The notes under the pieces were generated by a model. It searched no databases. It saw nothing but the letters and a program-made list of their open reading frames with translations, and was not told the DNA's origin. Both the position numbers and the translations under genes were made by a program. A DNA stretch of 32,977 bases from Verrucomicrobiota bacterium (GTDB taxonomy: Bacteria; Verrucomicrobiota; Verrucomicrobiia; Limisphaerales; SIBE01): NCBI GenBank assembly GCA_016190065.1, contig JACPRI010000290.1, forward strand, positions 1-32,977, read 5' to 3'. Positions 15,304 through 22,631 of this stretch are shown in pieces. The first letter of the stretch is position 1. Each line of letters starts with the position of its first letter.

Positions 15304-15806
15304 TGCCTCGGTCTTGGCTGCCGTCGCGCAGAGTTTCAATCGGCTGTATCGCCGACTTGCAGTCGGGATGTCACACAGGTCGGCATGCGGCGGATTGGAA
15401 ATCCGCCATCCAGCGCAGCGCGGCGAAGCCGCAACCGAAACGGAGCGCGGCTGTGGTCGAAGACCCAGCCGCAGCGCGGTGGAACTGCCAAGGTGCTGCG
15501 GCTGGTGCTTCGCACACAGCCGCGCTCCAAAGAATCGCCGCAGCTTGCAACGATTGGGCGAGATACGGATAGAGTCCAACCCAGCGTTCTGATTGGAGAA
15601 AGCAGTTTGGCCACTCTTTACAGAAGCTAACGAAGAGAACCAAGCCTTGGTTACCTTCGTTACCTTCTGTGAGGATTTAGGAAACTTTGCGACCAACATG
15701 TTCGTTCAGTATTCGGCTTGGCAGGCTGGCGCGGATTTGGGGCAGGCAAGATGCCGGCCTGCGCTTGGATTCGTTTTCATTGAGTCAAAGCGAAGTTAAG
15801 CGAACG
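15304..15806. repeat. Array of palindromic repeats upstream of PHP gene
   Basis: No gene was found in these 503 bases. They contain a chain of short palindromes: CCGACTTGCAGTCGG (15352-15366), GGCGGATT-gga-AATCCGCC (15389-15407), and a double hairpin at 15442-15528. The double hairpin consists of two 36-base units in opposite orientation, 31 of 36 bases alike. The linker GCTGTATCGC occurs here and, in reverse, at 20341-20512. The section from about 15592 to 15806 has no hairpin of note; it contains the phrase GGTTACCTTCGTTACCTTCT and the 3' flank of the cytochrome gene. Confidence 0.8.
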
Positions 15807-16607
15807 TCAAGGACCACCAAGGACTTTGGCGGGCGAGTGATTCCCAACACCACCCGCTTGCGACGGCCGAAAACGTTCGCTGAGATACTCCGCCAGCGAA
15901 CGGATTTGTTCCTCGTCGAGCGGCCCCTCCGCGGCCTTTGAAAAAGCGGGCATGAGCGTGCCGGGTTTTCCGTTGCGCACCCAGGTCTCCCAATAGCTCC
16001 GATCCGTCGGTGTCTTCACCGCCGCCAAATCGGGAACCATTTCCGCGCGGTGCTTCGCTTCGTGGCAGATGGAGCACGCTGCCTTGTAGAGTTCGGCTCC
16101 TTTCTTGCCGACGGCGGGCTGAACGTGGCATTTCGCGCAATCCCCTTGGAACACCGCTTGTCGATCCGCTTGCGCGACCAGGATGCCAAACATCCGCTGC
16201 CGTTCCTCCGGGGTTGGATCGGGAATGTACACGTTGATCGCGACCTCGAACACGCCGCTCGACGTGACCACGCGTGTCATCTTGCTGAGAAGCCCCTGTT
16301 TGCCGCGCAAATCCACCTGGATCTCCATTTTGTCGGCGCCGCCCGGCGGCAAAATCCAGGGCGAGGCGGGCCTCTTCACCAAGGTGCAACCGCAAGTCGT
16401 GCTCACGCCATTGATTTCGACGTCTTTCCAGTGGGACGTGTTGGTAAGGTGGAATACGAAAACCGTGTTCGTCTGGCCGCGTTTCGCGTCGTAAAACTTG
16501 GAGGTCGCGTCCCAAACCAGCGCTTGCGAAAATCCTCGCTGATCCGCCAGGCCAGCAAGTGTGGCGGTCACGCACCCGAAACTCAGTTGCCACCAAAGTT
16601 TCCTCAT
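15807..16607 (-). CDS. DUF1573 domain fused to cytochrome c
   Basis: This 266-residue protein starts at ATG 16607 with a signal peptide (LWWQLSFGCVTATLAGLA); the ORF offers 28 extra residues upstream. Residues about 28-130 form a DUF1573 (Ig-like) domain with the usual NTSHWKDVEINGVSTTCGCT and ILPPGGADKMEIQVDL pattern. Residues about 155-255 form a c-type cytochrome with two CXXCH haem sites only 21 residues apart (CAKCH 157-161, CSICH 178-182), with possible axial Met in EMVPDL and TLMPAF. The usual one-haem fold fits the second site; the first is extra. The protein is probably periplasmic and may carry electrons or bind a partner. It has no obvious partner gene here. Confidence 0.85.
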   Translation of the reverse strand: MRKLWWQLSFGCVTATLAGLADQRGFSQALVWDATSKFYDAKRGQTNTVFVFHLTNTSHWKDVEINGVSTTCGCTLVKRPASPWILPPGGADKMEIQVDLRGKQGLLSKMTRVVTSSGVFEVAINVYIPDPTPEERQRMFGILVAQADRQAVFQGDCAKCHVQPAVGKKGAELYKAACSICHEAKHRAEMVPDLAAVKTPTDRSYWETWVRNGKPGTLMPAFSKAAEGPLDEEQIRSLAEYLSERFRPSQAGGVGNHSPAKVLGGP

Positions 16608-16846
16608 TTCAAATCGAGAGAGCCTATACGTCAGGCCTCGCCGGTTGACGAGGAAGAAAATTCGATTCGCCCGTGGAAGTGGGTGGCGCAAATCAGTTTC
16701 AGAACAACTTCGCCGACTTACTTACTTAACTTATTAATGATGGACAAAGTCTGAAAGAAGGAGAACCTGCAACGAGCGGTCGAAAAGGTAGCCGCGGGCC
16801 TAAATGCCGCGCTCCGGATGAATCGGCGATGAGTGTCGTTGTAGTG

Positions 16847-18025
16847 TTAATCGAGTTTCCCCCTGAGCAACTTGACCCGTTCGGAAATTGACGCAGGCAG
16901 ATCTGGAAACCGCGCGATGTGTTCAAGGATTTGGGCCGCGCGGTCGTGGTTTCCGGCCAGCAAAGCCAGTTCAACCACGCCCAGGTGGCGCTCGAAATTT
17001 CCTGGTTCCACGCGACGCAGAATCTCGGCGCATCGCAGAGCGTCTCCGCACTCGCCCCGTCGCCGGCGCAGAATCATAAGCGCGTGCAAAGCGCGAACAT
17101 TGTGCGGGTAGAGATCGAGCGCCTTCTTCAGAAGGATCTCGTTCGGCACGGCCTGTGACGGGGAGCCGGCGGCGGCTTGATCAACAAGCCGATTGGACTC
17201 GGTGATATTCTCGTCCAATTCAACTTGTCCATCGCGCATGCTCCGGACCGAAAAACCGTCTTCCCGATAGAACCGTTCGTCATCGGATTGGAGAAGATGC
17301 CGAGGCCAGCGTTCCTCAAAGCCCCGCGTATCCGCCACCGGAATGGTTCCGGGCGCGCTTTGGGACAAAGTCACCGATCCGTGGTGCAGCACGGTGCTGA
17401 GCGGGTTGAAAACGATGCGCAGGCCCTGCTGGCGAACCTTCAGACACAGATCGACGTCCTCCAAACCGTAGGGCGCGAACATTCCTGCGGCAAAAAACGG
17501 GCCGCGCTTCACCAGCAGACAAGCCCCGAGCACCGCCTGGAAATCGCGCTCCTTGGTGACGCCGTGAAATCCGGCTTCCTCGCGATGATAAATGGGATAA
17601 AACGCATGCAGCGAGGCGTTGTACACATATCCGGCGTGATTGATCGTGTTGGACTGCGGATACACCAGTTTGGGCCCGACCACAGCCACATCCGGCGAAG
17701 CCGCGGCGATGAGCAAGTGCGCGAGCCAGTTTTGGAGAGGGATCGTGTCATTGTTCAAAAACAACAAGAGATCGCCGCGCGCGGCCTCGGCGCCCAGGTT
17801 GCAGGCCGTGGAGAAACCGGCATTGCGGCCGACGGAGATGACTCGCAACGAGATGTTCTGCTCTGTCGCTCGCAGGAGGAACTCCGCGGTGCCGTCCGTC
17901 GAACCGTTGTCCACCACAATCACCTCCACCCTCACATGAGGTGGCAGTGTCCCAAACACCGCGTTCAAACAGGCCTCCGTGAACGGGAGCTGGTTGAAGA
18001 CCGGAATGATAATCGAACACGTCAT
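16847..18025 (-). CDS. GT2 glycosyltransferase with helical-repeat tail
   Basis: This 392-residue protein starts at ATG 18025 (a TTG at 18043 would add six residues). Residues 1-230 form a GT-A fold family 2 glycosyltransferase: CSIIIPVFNQ, then VDNGSTDGT, LNNDT as the metal-binding DxD-like site, GACLLVKRGPF, and LEDVDLCLKVRQ with the acceptor-side acidic pair. The last 130 residues look like TPR-type helices (LKKALDLYPHNVRALHALM). No transmembrane segment is seen, so it is cytoplasmic or peripheral. Family 2 enzymes move sugars from nucleotide donors onto lipids or glycans; donor and acceptor are unknown. No other glycan biosynthesis genes adjoin it, though another GT2 gene lies 2.5 kb away. 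Confidence 0.88.
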   Translation of the reverse strand: MTCSIIIPVFNQLPFTEACLNAVFGTLPPHVRVEVIVVDNGSTDGTAEFLLRATEQNISLRVISVGRNAGFSTACNLGAEAARGDLLLFLNNDTIPLQNWLAHLLIAAASPDVAVVGPKLVYPQSNTINHAGYVYNASLHAFYPIYHREEAGFHGVTKERDFQAVLGACLLVKRGPFFAAGMFAPYGLEDVDLCLKVRQQGLRIVFNPLSTVLHHGSVTLSQSAPGTIPVADTRGFEERWPRHLLQSDDERFYREDGFSVRSMRDGQVELDENITESNRLVDQAAAGSPSQAVPNEILLKKALDLYPHNVRALHALMILRRRRGECGDALRCAEILRRVEPGNFERHLGVVELALLAGNHDRAAQILEHIARFPDLPASISERVKLLRGKLD

Positions 18026-18180
18026 AGAGGAATCATCTGGCAAAACGCTTGCCCCGCCATGGCACGCTGACTAGAGTCCTTCCATTCAACTTAAAGCGCG
18101 CCGGCGGCTGGAATCGCGTAAGTCCTGAAACATTAAATCCAATTGTCTGCCGAAGGCGCAGCTCATTCGAGGACCGAATC

Positions 18181-18399
18181 GTGCATCAGATCAAAATCTT
18201 CAAAACGCTCGAAACCGACGTCGGCCTGTTGGAGAAACAAGTGAACGCCTGGCTGGCCGAATCCAAAGTTCGGGTCATTAATATGTTTGGCAACATCGCC
18301 CCGCAAAGTCCGCCGCCCGAGGAGAGCGCGCCCGCGATTTCAAAGAGCCCGCATCCCCCGTCGGATGTTTTCCTGGTGGTGCTCTACGAGCAACCTTGA
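18181..18399 (+). CDS. Small conserved-looking protein, 72 residues
   Basis: GTG 18181 is preceded by GAGGA seven bases away, a good ribosome-binding site, so the longer ORF start at 18049 was not used. The protein begins VHQIKIFKTLETDVGLLEKQ, continues with NAWLAESKVRVINMFGNIAP, has a short proline-rich loop (QSPPPEESAP), and ends SDVFLVVLYEQP. The layout is a beta strand, a charged helix, a strand, a flexible loop and a final strand. I recall similar small proteins of unknown function in Planctomycetes and Verrucomicrobiota but cannot name a family. It has no signal peptide. It lies between a GT2 gene and the M2 peptidase gene and faces the latter. Confidence 0.72.
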   Translation: MHQIKIFKTLETDVGLLEKQVNAWLAESKVRVINMFGNIAPQSPPPEESAPAISKSPHPPSDVFLVVLYEQP

Positions 18400-18491
18400 G
18401 GAGGCGATCCGTTGAACCCGCGGATCGACGCGGTCCTTTTTTCACAGGAGGCGACGGAGAGAACAGAGTTGTCATGGTTGGAATTCCTGGT

Positions 18492-20291
18492 TTAGTCCCA
18501 GCCGACGGCACGTCCTTTGTTCTGCTCTTGCAGCCACGCCATGAGCGGCCTGAAATACTCCACCATCGGGCGCGTTGACAGATCCTCGCCGGTCGCTTCC
18601 CGCAGAACCTGCCGCCAATCTTCCCTGCCGCCTTTCTCCATGATTTTGCGAAGAAAATCGCCCACGGCGTTGTGGTTCGCGTAATTGCAGGCTTGCGGCG
18701 GCTGCCGGAGAATCTTCCGCGCAATGTAGTCGTGGAACTGGAATTTCAACACCGTGGCCACGGCGTACGAATAATAGTAAGCCGGCGTGTCGTTGATGTG
18801 GGTTTTGGTCGCCGCGTCGCAGAATTCTTCGCCGCGATCCCACGGCGGTTCGACGCCCTGCAGTTCCCGGACATATTTCCACCACCGCGCATTCCACTCT
18901 TCCGGGCTGAGGTTGTGCGCGTAGATGTCCGCTTCCCAATGCGTCATCGTGCCTGAACTCCAGAAAATGAACGGCACGGAATTGGCCAGCGCGTCATTCA
19001 AAAGAAACGCCGTTTGATCGACCTTGTAATCGGCCGGCACGATGCCCACCGATTGCAAATACGGCGCCGCCCCCGACGCCAGCGAAATCAGCTCCCCCAT
19101 CCCTTCATGAAAGGCGGGATTCGCTCCGAGCCGCAGCAGCGGCGGGACTTCGGGCCGCGTGTAGCTCATAAAGTAGTAACCGTGCCCCAACTCATGATGC
19201 GTGGTCTCGAACCATTGCGTGTTGGGTTCCACACTCATAAGCGACCGAATGTCCTTGTCCAAGTCCAGGTGCCAGCAAGAAGCGTGGGTGTTTTTCTTTC
19301 GTGAATCGCCCGCCTTGACCGGATAAAGGTCGGACGCGCTCCAGAAGCTCGCGGGCAACGGCGAAAACCCCAGGCCGACATAGAACTGCTCGGCGGTCTT
19401 GACGATCCATTCCGGGGTCCGATCCTTAAAATACGGATCGAGGTTGGCGCCCTCGACGATGCCGACCCAATTCTGGCTCCACCGATTGTTGAGCCAGTGC
19501 GCGGGAATGCGCTTGGGCACGGGCTGGCCGTACATCTGCGCGAGCTTGTGTTTCACCCAGGTGTGCAGTTGCAGATAGAGCGGTTTCAGATCGCGCATGA
19601 AACTTTGCTGCAGGTTCACCATCTCCTCGGTGGTCATGCCGTAGCCGGCGACTTGCAGCGCGAAATAATCCCGATGGCCCAACTCCCGCGCCACGCCATT
19701 GCGCAGGTCGCGCAGCTTGATCAAGCCCGGCTTCAACGCCGGCCCCGATTGCTTGGAAGCTTCCCACACGGCCCGACGTTCCGTGAGGTTGGTCGAGGAT
19801 TGCAGGAGATTGTCGATTGCATTGGCTGTGATCGGCTTCCCGTTCAGACGAAAGGTGAACGAATTGAGGATCGAAGCTTGTTTGGTTTCGGCGGCGATCC
19901 GGGCGTTGACCAGTTCGGGATTGGTCATGGGCCCTTCCGCCGCGTTCAAGAGCGCGCGCTCCAACTGCCGAACCGTGATCGGGCGCAGCTCGCTTCGGTG
20001 TTCAAGCAGCATTTTGGCTTCGCGAATCACGGCCGGATTGCCATTGAACGCCGCCAGCGCTTTTCCGGCCGCTTCCGAAGCGGCGTCGTGCGCGGGTGTG
20101 ACGTCGGTGGCGGCAGCCCATTGCGCTTCGCTGTTGACGCGATAGAGAGCCTGATAACCTGCGTTCACGAGATTCAGGAATTGATCCGCGCGATCCTGGA
20201 GAGCCGAAGCCGCGTTCGCGGTCAGGGCGGTTGCGGAAAGCGCGAGGGACACCACACACGCAAGCACTCTGGAAGCTGACCGTGATTTCAT
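18492..20291 (-). CDS. Peptidase family M2 (ACE-like) metallopeptidase
   Basis: This 599-residue exported protein starts at ATG 20291 with a signal peptide (RVLACVVSLALSATALTANA); the ORF adds 14 residues. It is a member of zinc peptidase family M2, whose type is angiotensin-converting enzyme, a peptidyl dipeptidase. The zinc site is HHELGH at about residues 365-370, with the third ligand in FHEGMGE about 25 residues later. Family motifs such as THHELGHGYYFMSY and the C-terminal NDTPAYYYSYAVATVL are present. Its length matches bacterial M2 enzymes with a single domain. It probably removes dipeptides from peptides in the periplasm or outside. Upstream is a repeat array, so it likely has its own promoter. 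Confidence 0.93.
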   Translation of the reverse strand: MKSRSASRVLACVVSLALSATALTANAASALQDRADQFLNLVNAGYQALYRVNSEAQWAAATDVTPAHDAASEAAGKALAAFNGNPAVIREAKMLLEHRSELRPITVRQLERALLNAAEGPMTNPELVNARIAAETKQASILNSFTFRLNGKPITANAIDNLLQSSTNLTERRAVWEASKQSGPALKPGLIKLRDLRNGVARELGHRDYFALQVAGYGMTTEEMVNLQQSFMRDLKPLYLQLHTWVKHKLAQMYGQPVPKRIPAHWLNNRWSQNWVGIVEGANLDPYFKDRTPEWIVKTAEQFYVGLGFSPLPASFWSASDLYPVKAGDSRKKNTHASCWHLDLDKDIRSLMSVEPNTQWFETTHHELGHGYYFMSYTRPEVPPLLRLGANPAFHEGMGELISLASGAAPYLQSVGIVPADYKVDQTAFLLNDALANSVPFIFWSSGTMTHWEADIYAHNLSPEEWNARWWKYVRELQGVEPPWDRGEEFCDAATKTHINDTPAYYYSYAVATVLKFQFHDYIARKILRQPPQACNYANHNAVGDFLRKIMEKGGREDWRQVLREATGEDLSTRPMVEYFRPLMAWLQEQNKGRAVGWD

Positions 20292-20340
20292 GCGCCGGAA
20301 ACTATCGGCGCGGGATTTGGAAAACAATCGCAAAGGAGCC

Positions 20341-20512
20341 GAGGTGGCGCAGATTTGCAGTCTATCAGTATCCCTGCAAATCGTCTCGACCGGCGACGAT
20401 TCTTCGGAGCGCGGAATTCATTCCGCTTCCGCTCCCACAGCCGCCTGAACCAACCGGCGCGCTGCGGATTTCAAATCCGCGATACAGCAGAGTTCAACTC
20501 TGCGCTACGCTT
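20341..20512. repeat. Chain of short perfect palindromes
   Basis: Three near-perfect hairpins follow one another: GCGGAATTCATTCCGC (20411-20426), GCGGATTTCAAATCCGC (20464-20480) and GCAGAGTTCAACTCTGC (20487-20503). The flank GATTCTTCGGAGCGCGG matches, on the opposite strand, the flank of the double hairpin near 15528. The linker GATACAGC is the reverse of the one near 15343. The array lies between the GT2 stop and the M2 peptidase gene; no gene lies in it. Confidence 0.82.
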
Positions 20513-20516
20513 GCCT

Positions 20517-21242
20517 TCACCTCCGCCCGCCATAAAACAGATCGAGATGTTTCGGATTCCGGAGCGTCGCTCGCGGCGACCGCAGGAAGCGGACCAGCAA
20601 CTTCAACAGCTCCGGCTTGCTGTAGAGGTGCAGCTTGCGGCTCGAAGTGATCGGCGGATGCTTGCGCAACATTACCGTGCGCAAGCCGTGCCGCTTCGCC
20701 CAGGCCTGCATCCGTATGCCAAACTCGGCGTCCTCGGCCGCATATAATGCTTCGCTGAACCCTCCCAGCTCGCGAAAGACGTCCGCCCTGCAAAAAATCA
20801 GGCAGCCCGGCGTGATCCGAAAAAGCAGGAAGAGGCAGTTCCCCGCCGCCAGCAGGGGCCAGGCCCACCAGGGCGTCGTATCAAAAGCGACCACGGTGCC
20901 GCCGCCCACAAACCTCCCGCTCTGCATGGTCTCCAAAACATCGGTCAATGTTTCCCCAGGGAGCAATGAATCCGCGTCGAAGAACAGGAACCAATCGCCG
21001 GTCGCCGCCGCGGCGCCGGCGTTTCGAGAGCGGGCGATCTGATTGACCGGCTCGAACACCACGCGCGCTCCCGCCGTTCGCGCCAACTCCCCGGTGCCGT
21101 CGGTGGAATTGTTGTCCACGACGATGACTTCAGTCGAGAGTCCCGGCCGAGCGTTGCCTTGAACCGCGTCGAAGACACTCCGCGTGCAGCGTTGAATCCA
21201 CTTAGCCTCGTTGAAGGCCGGGATGATGACGGAAAGTTTCAT
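20517..21242 (-). CDS. GT2 glycosyltransferase with hydrophobic middle segment
   Basis: This 241-residue protein starts at ATG 21242 (an ATG at 21257 is also possible). It has a GT-A fold of family 2: LSVIIPAFNEAKWI, then VIVVDNNSTDGTGELA, NQIARSRNAGA, and FFDADS as the DxD metal site. WWAWPLLAAGNCLFLLF at about 145-165 could associate with the membrane. AAEDAEFGIRMQ supplies the acceptor-side acidic residues. The profile is that of a polyprenyl-phosphate or lipid-linked GT2 enzyme, but the acceptor is unknown. The gene ends next to a palindromic repeat array and is not close to the other GT2 gene. Confidence 0.88.
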   Translation of the reverse strand: MKLSVIIPAFNEAKWIQRCTRSVFDAVQGNARPGLSTEVIVVDNNSTDGTGELARTAGARVVFEPVNQIARSRNAGAAAATGDWFLFFDADSLLPGETLTDVLETMQSGRFVGGGTVVAFDTTPWWAWPLLAAGNCLFLLFRITPGCLIFCRADVFRELGGFSEALYAAEDAEFGIRMQAWAKRHGLRTVMLRKHPPITSSRKLHLYSKPELLKLLVRFLRSPRATLRNPKHLDLFYGGRR

Positions 21243-21471
21243 CTCGAATGGCGCCATTGAGGGCGTACCGGGAACCGCGAGGCAGGCAGGAGGCCAGTCC
21301 TACTTGTCGGAGACGCCCTCAGGCGGATCTAATTGTTCGCGCTCGCCTGGAAATAGACAGGCCACGGGAAAGGTCGTTCCGAAAACTTGTGACAACTTGT
21401 GCGGAAAACCGGGGATAGACGCAAGTCAACGCGACTGAGAAGTCGGATGGCTTTCAACCATTTCCTGCAAG

Positions 21472-21506
21472 GCCATTCGCGTGCATCGGCGTTCATTCGC
21501 GGTGGA
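21472..21506. repeat. ATTCGCGTGCAT-type intergenic repeat
   Basis: GCCATTCGCGTGCATCGGCG followed by TTCATTCGCGGTGGA matches the reverse complement of 25351-25386 with about 4 differences in 35 bases. It sits just past the stop of the nitrilase-family gene (minus strand). Confidence 0.75.
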
Positions 21507-21515
21507 CCTGAATAG

Positions 21516-22319
21516 TCACGAAAATCTTTCCCATGTTTTTGTCCCGGGGACAAATTCCGGCCGCAGGTCGCGCAGCGCGGGAAACTCGTTGCGCCACGAA
21601 ATCACCCTCGCCACGTCCACTTCCCCGCTGACGATTTGCTCTTCCGCCGAACCTTCGGCAAGGACCTCGCCCTGCGGATCGACGATCAGGCTGCGGCCTG
21701 GATAAGAGAGCTTCGGATCGTTTCCCACCCGGTTCACGCCGACGACATAGGCTTGATTCTCAATCGCCCTGGCTTGGAGCAGCGCTACCCAGTGATTCAC
21801 CCGGCGAGTCGGCCAATTTGCAATTACGGCCAGCAAGTGCGCCCCGCGCTGGGTGGCGATGCGGAAGATCTCCGGAAAACGGAGATCGTAACAAACGAAG
21901 GGAGCGACGACGAAATCCTGCCACTGAAAAGTCACGACCTCGTTTCCTCCCGCGTAATGCTTGGTTTCTCCGCCAAAACTGAACGGATGAATTTTGCCGT
22001 AGCGGCAGAGGCGTTCTCCATCCGGACCAAAAACGACGGCTTCATTTCGTCCTCGGCCGTCTTCAGCCTGGGTGACGAGTCCACCGAGCACAAAGGCGCT
22101 GCAATGCCGGGCGGTGTTCGCCAAAAACGTCTCGGTTTCGGACGGCTCAGCCTCGCGGATGCCCGCGACGTTCATGCTGAATCCGGTTGAAAACATTTCC
22201 GGCAGGACTACCAGGGCGCCAGCAGGAATGGATGCGGCGTCGAGCAGAGAGCGGACTTTGGCGTAATTCGCCTTTTTGTCTTCCCAGGCGCAGTCGAGTT
22301 GGCAAGCCACAATTCTCAT
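21516..22319 (-). CDS. Nitrilase-family carbon-nitrogen hydrolase (omega-amidase-like)
   Basis: This 267-residue protein starts at ATG 22319, which opens directly with MRIVACQLDC; the longer ORF adds 95 residues read from intergenic sequence. It carries the Glu-Lys-Cys triad of the nitrilase superfamily: VVLPEMF (E41), CRYGKIHPF (K109) and FVCYDLRFPE (C143). The length and the sequence around the cysteine fit the omega-amidase or YafV-like group, which hydrolyses amides such as alpha-ketoglutaramate in the cytoplasm, possibly for metabolite repair. The specific substrate is an inference. No ribosome-binding site is clear. It is flanked by repeat-rich spacers and seems to be transcribed alone. 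Confidence 0.88.
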   Translation of the reverse strand: MRIVACQLDCAWEDKKANYAKVRSLLDAASIPAGALVVLPEMFSTGFSMNVAGIREAEPSETETFLANTARHCSAFVLGGLVTQAEDGRGRNEAVVFGPDGERLCRYGKIHPFSFGGETKHYAGGNEVVTFQWQDFVVAPFVCYDLRFPEIFRIATQRGAHLLAVIANWPTRRVNHWVALLQARAIENQAYVVGVNRVGNDPKLSYPGRSLIVDPQGEVLAEGSAEEQIVSGEVDVARVISWRNEFPALRDLRPEFVPGTKTWERFS

Positions 22320-22631
22320 GAGCCGCGAAAGTTCATGCTGAGCTATCCTGTCAGACGAATCCGTCTTGCTCAAGAGCGGTTCCGCTGATTTCGAGAACGC
22401 TCCGGGGGGCATCAGCTCTCCAATCTCTCCTCGCGATGAACAAGCGGCGTGAGGAACGAGGAGAGAAGGGATCAATAAGAACGTGCCTCCTCTCCCCAAC
22501 CTCCTCCATCCGTTGGAAGAGGCGGAGGAATTCAGGAGCGTGATGCGGCCCTGGAGGATGCCTTGAATTTCTGGGCTGTGATCGTCAATCTGCGTTGGAA
22601 CCACAGTTCACACAAACCCGGAACTTTGATT
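22320..22631. other. Intergenic region with low-complexity hairpin
   Basis: These 312 bases separate the divergent nitrilase-like gene and the large secreted protein gene and should hold both promoters. No gene was found. CTCTCCTCG and CGAGGAGAG, about 22 bases apart near 22433-22475, can form a 9-bp stem. A CT-rich phrase (CCTCCTCTCCCCAACCTCCT) follows near 22487. No clear -10 or -35 pair was identified. Confidence 0.5.

Noticed and set aside
15293-15630. Several plus-strand ORFs of 90-180 residues in the array upstream of the PHP gene
   Set aside because: They translate palindromic repeats and have no protein features.
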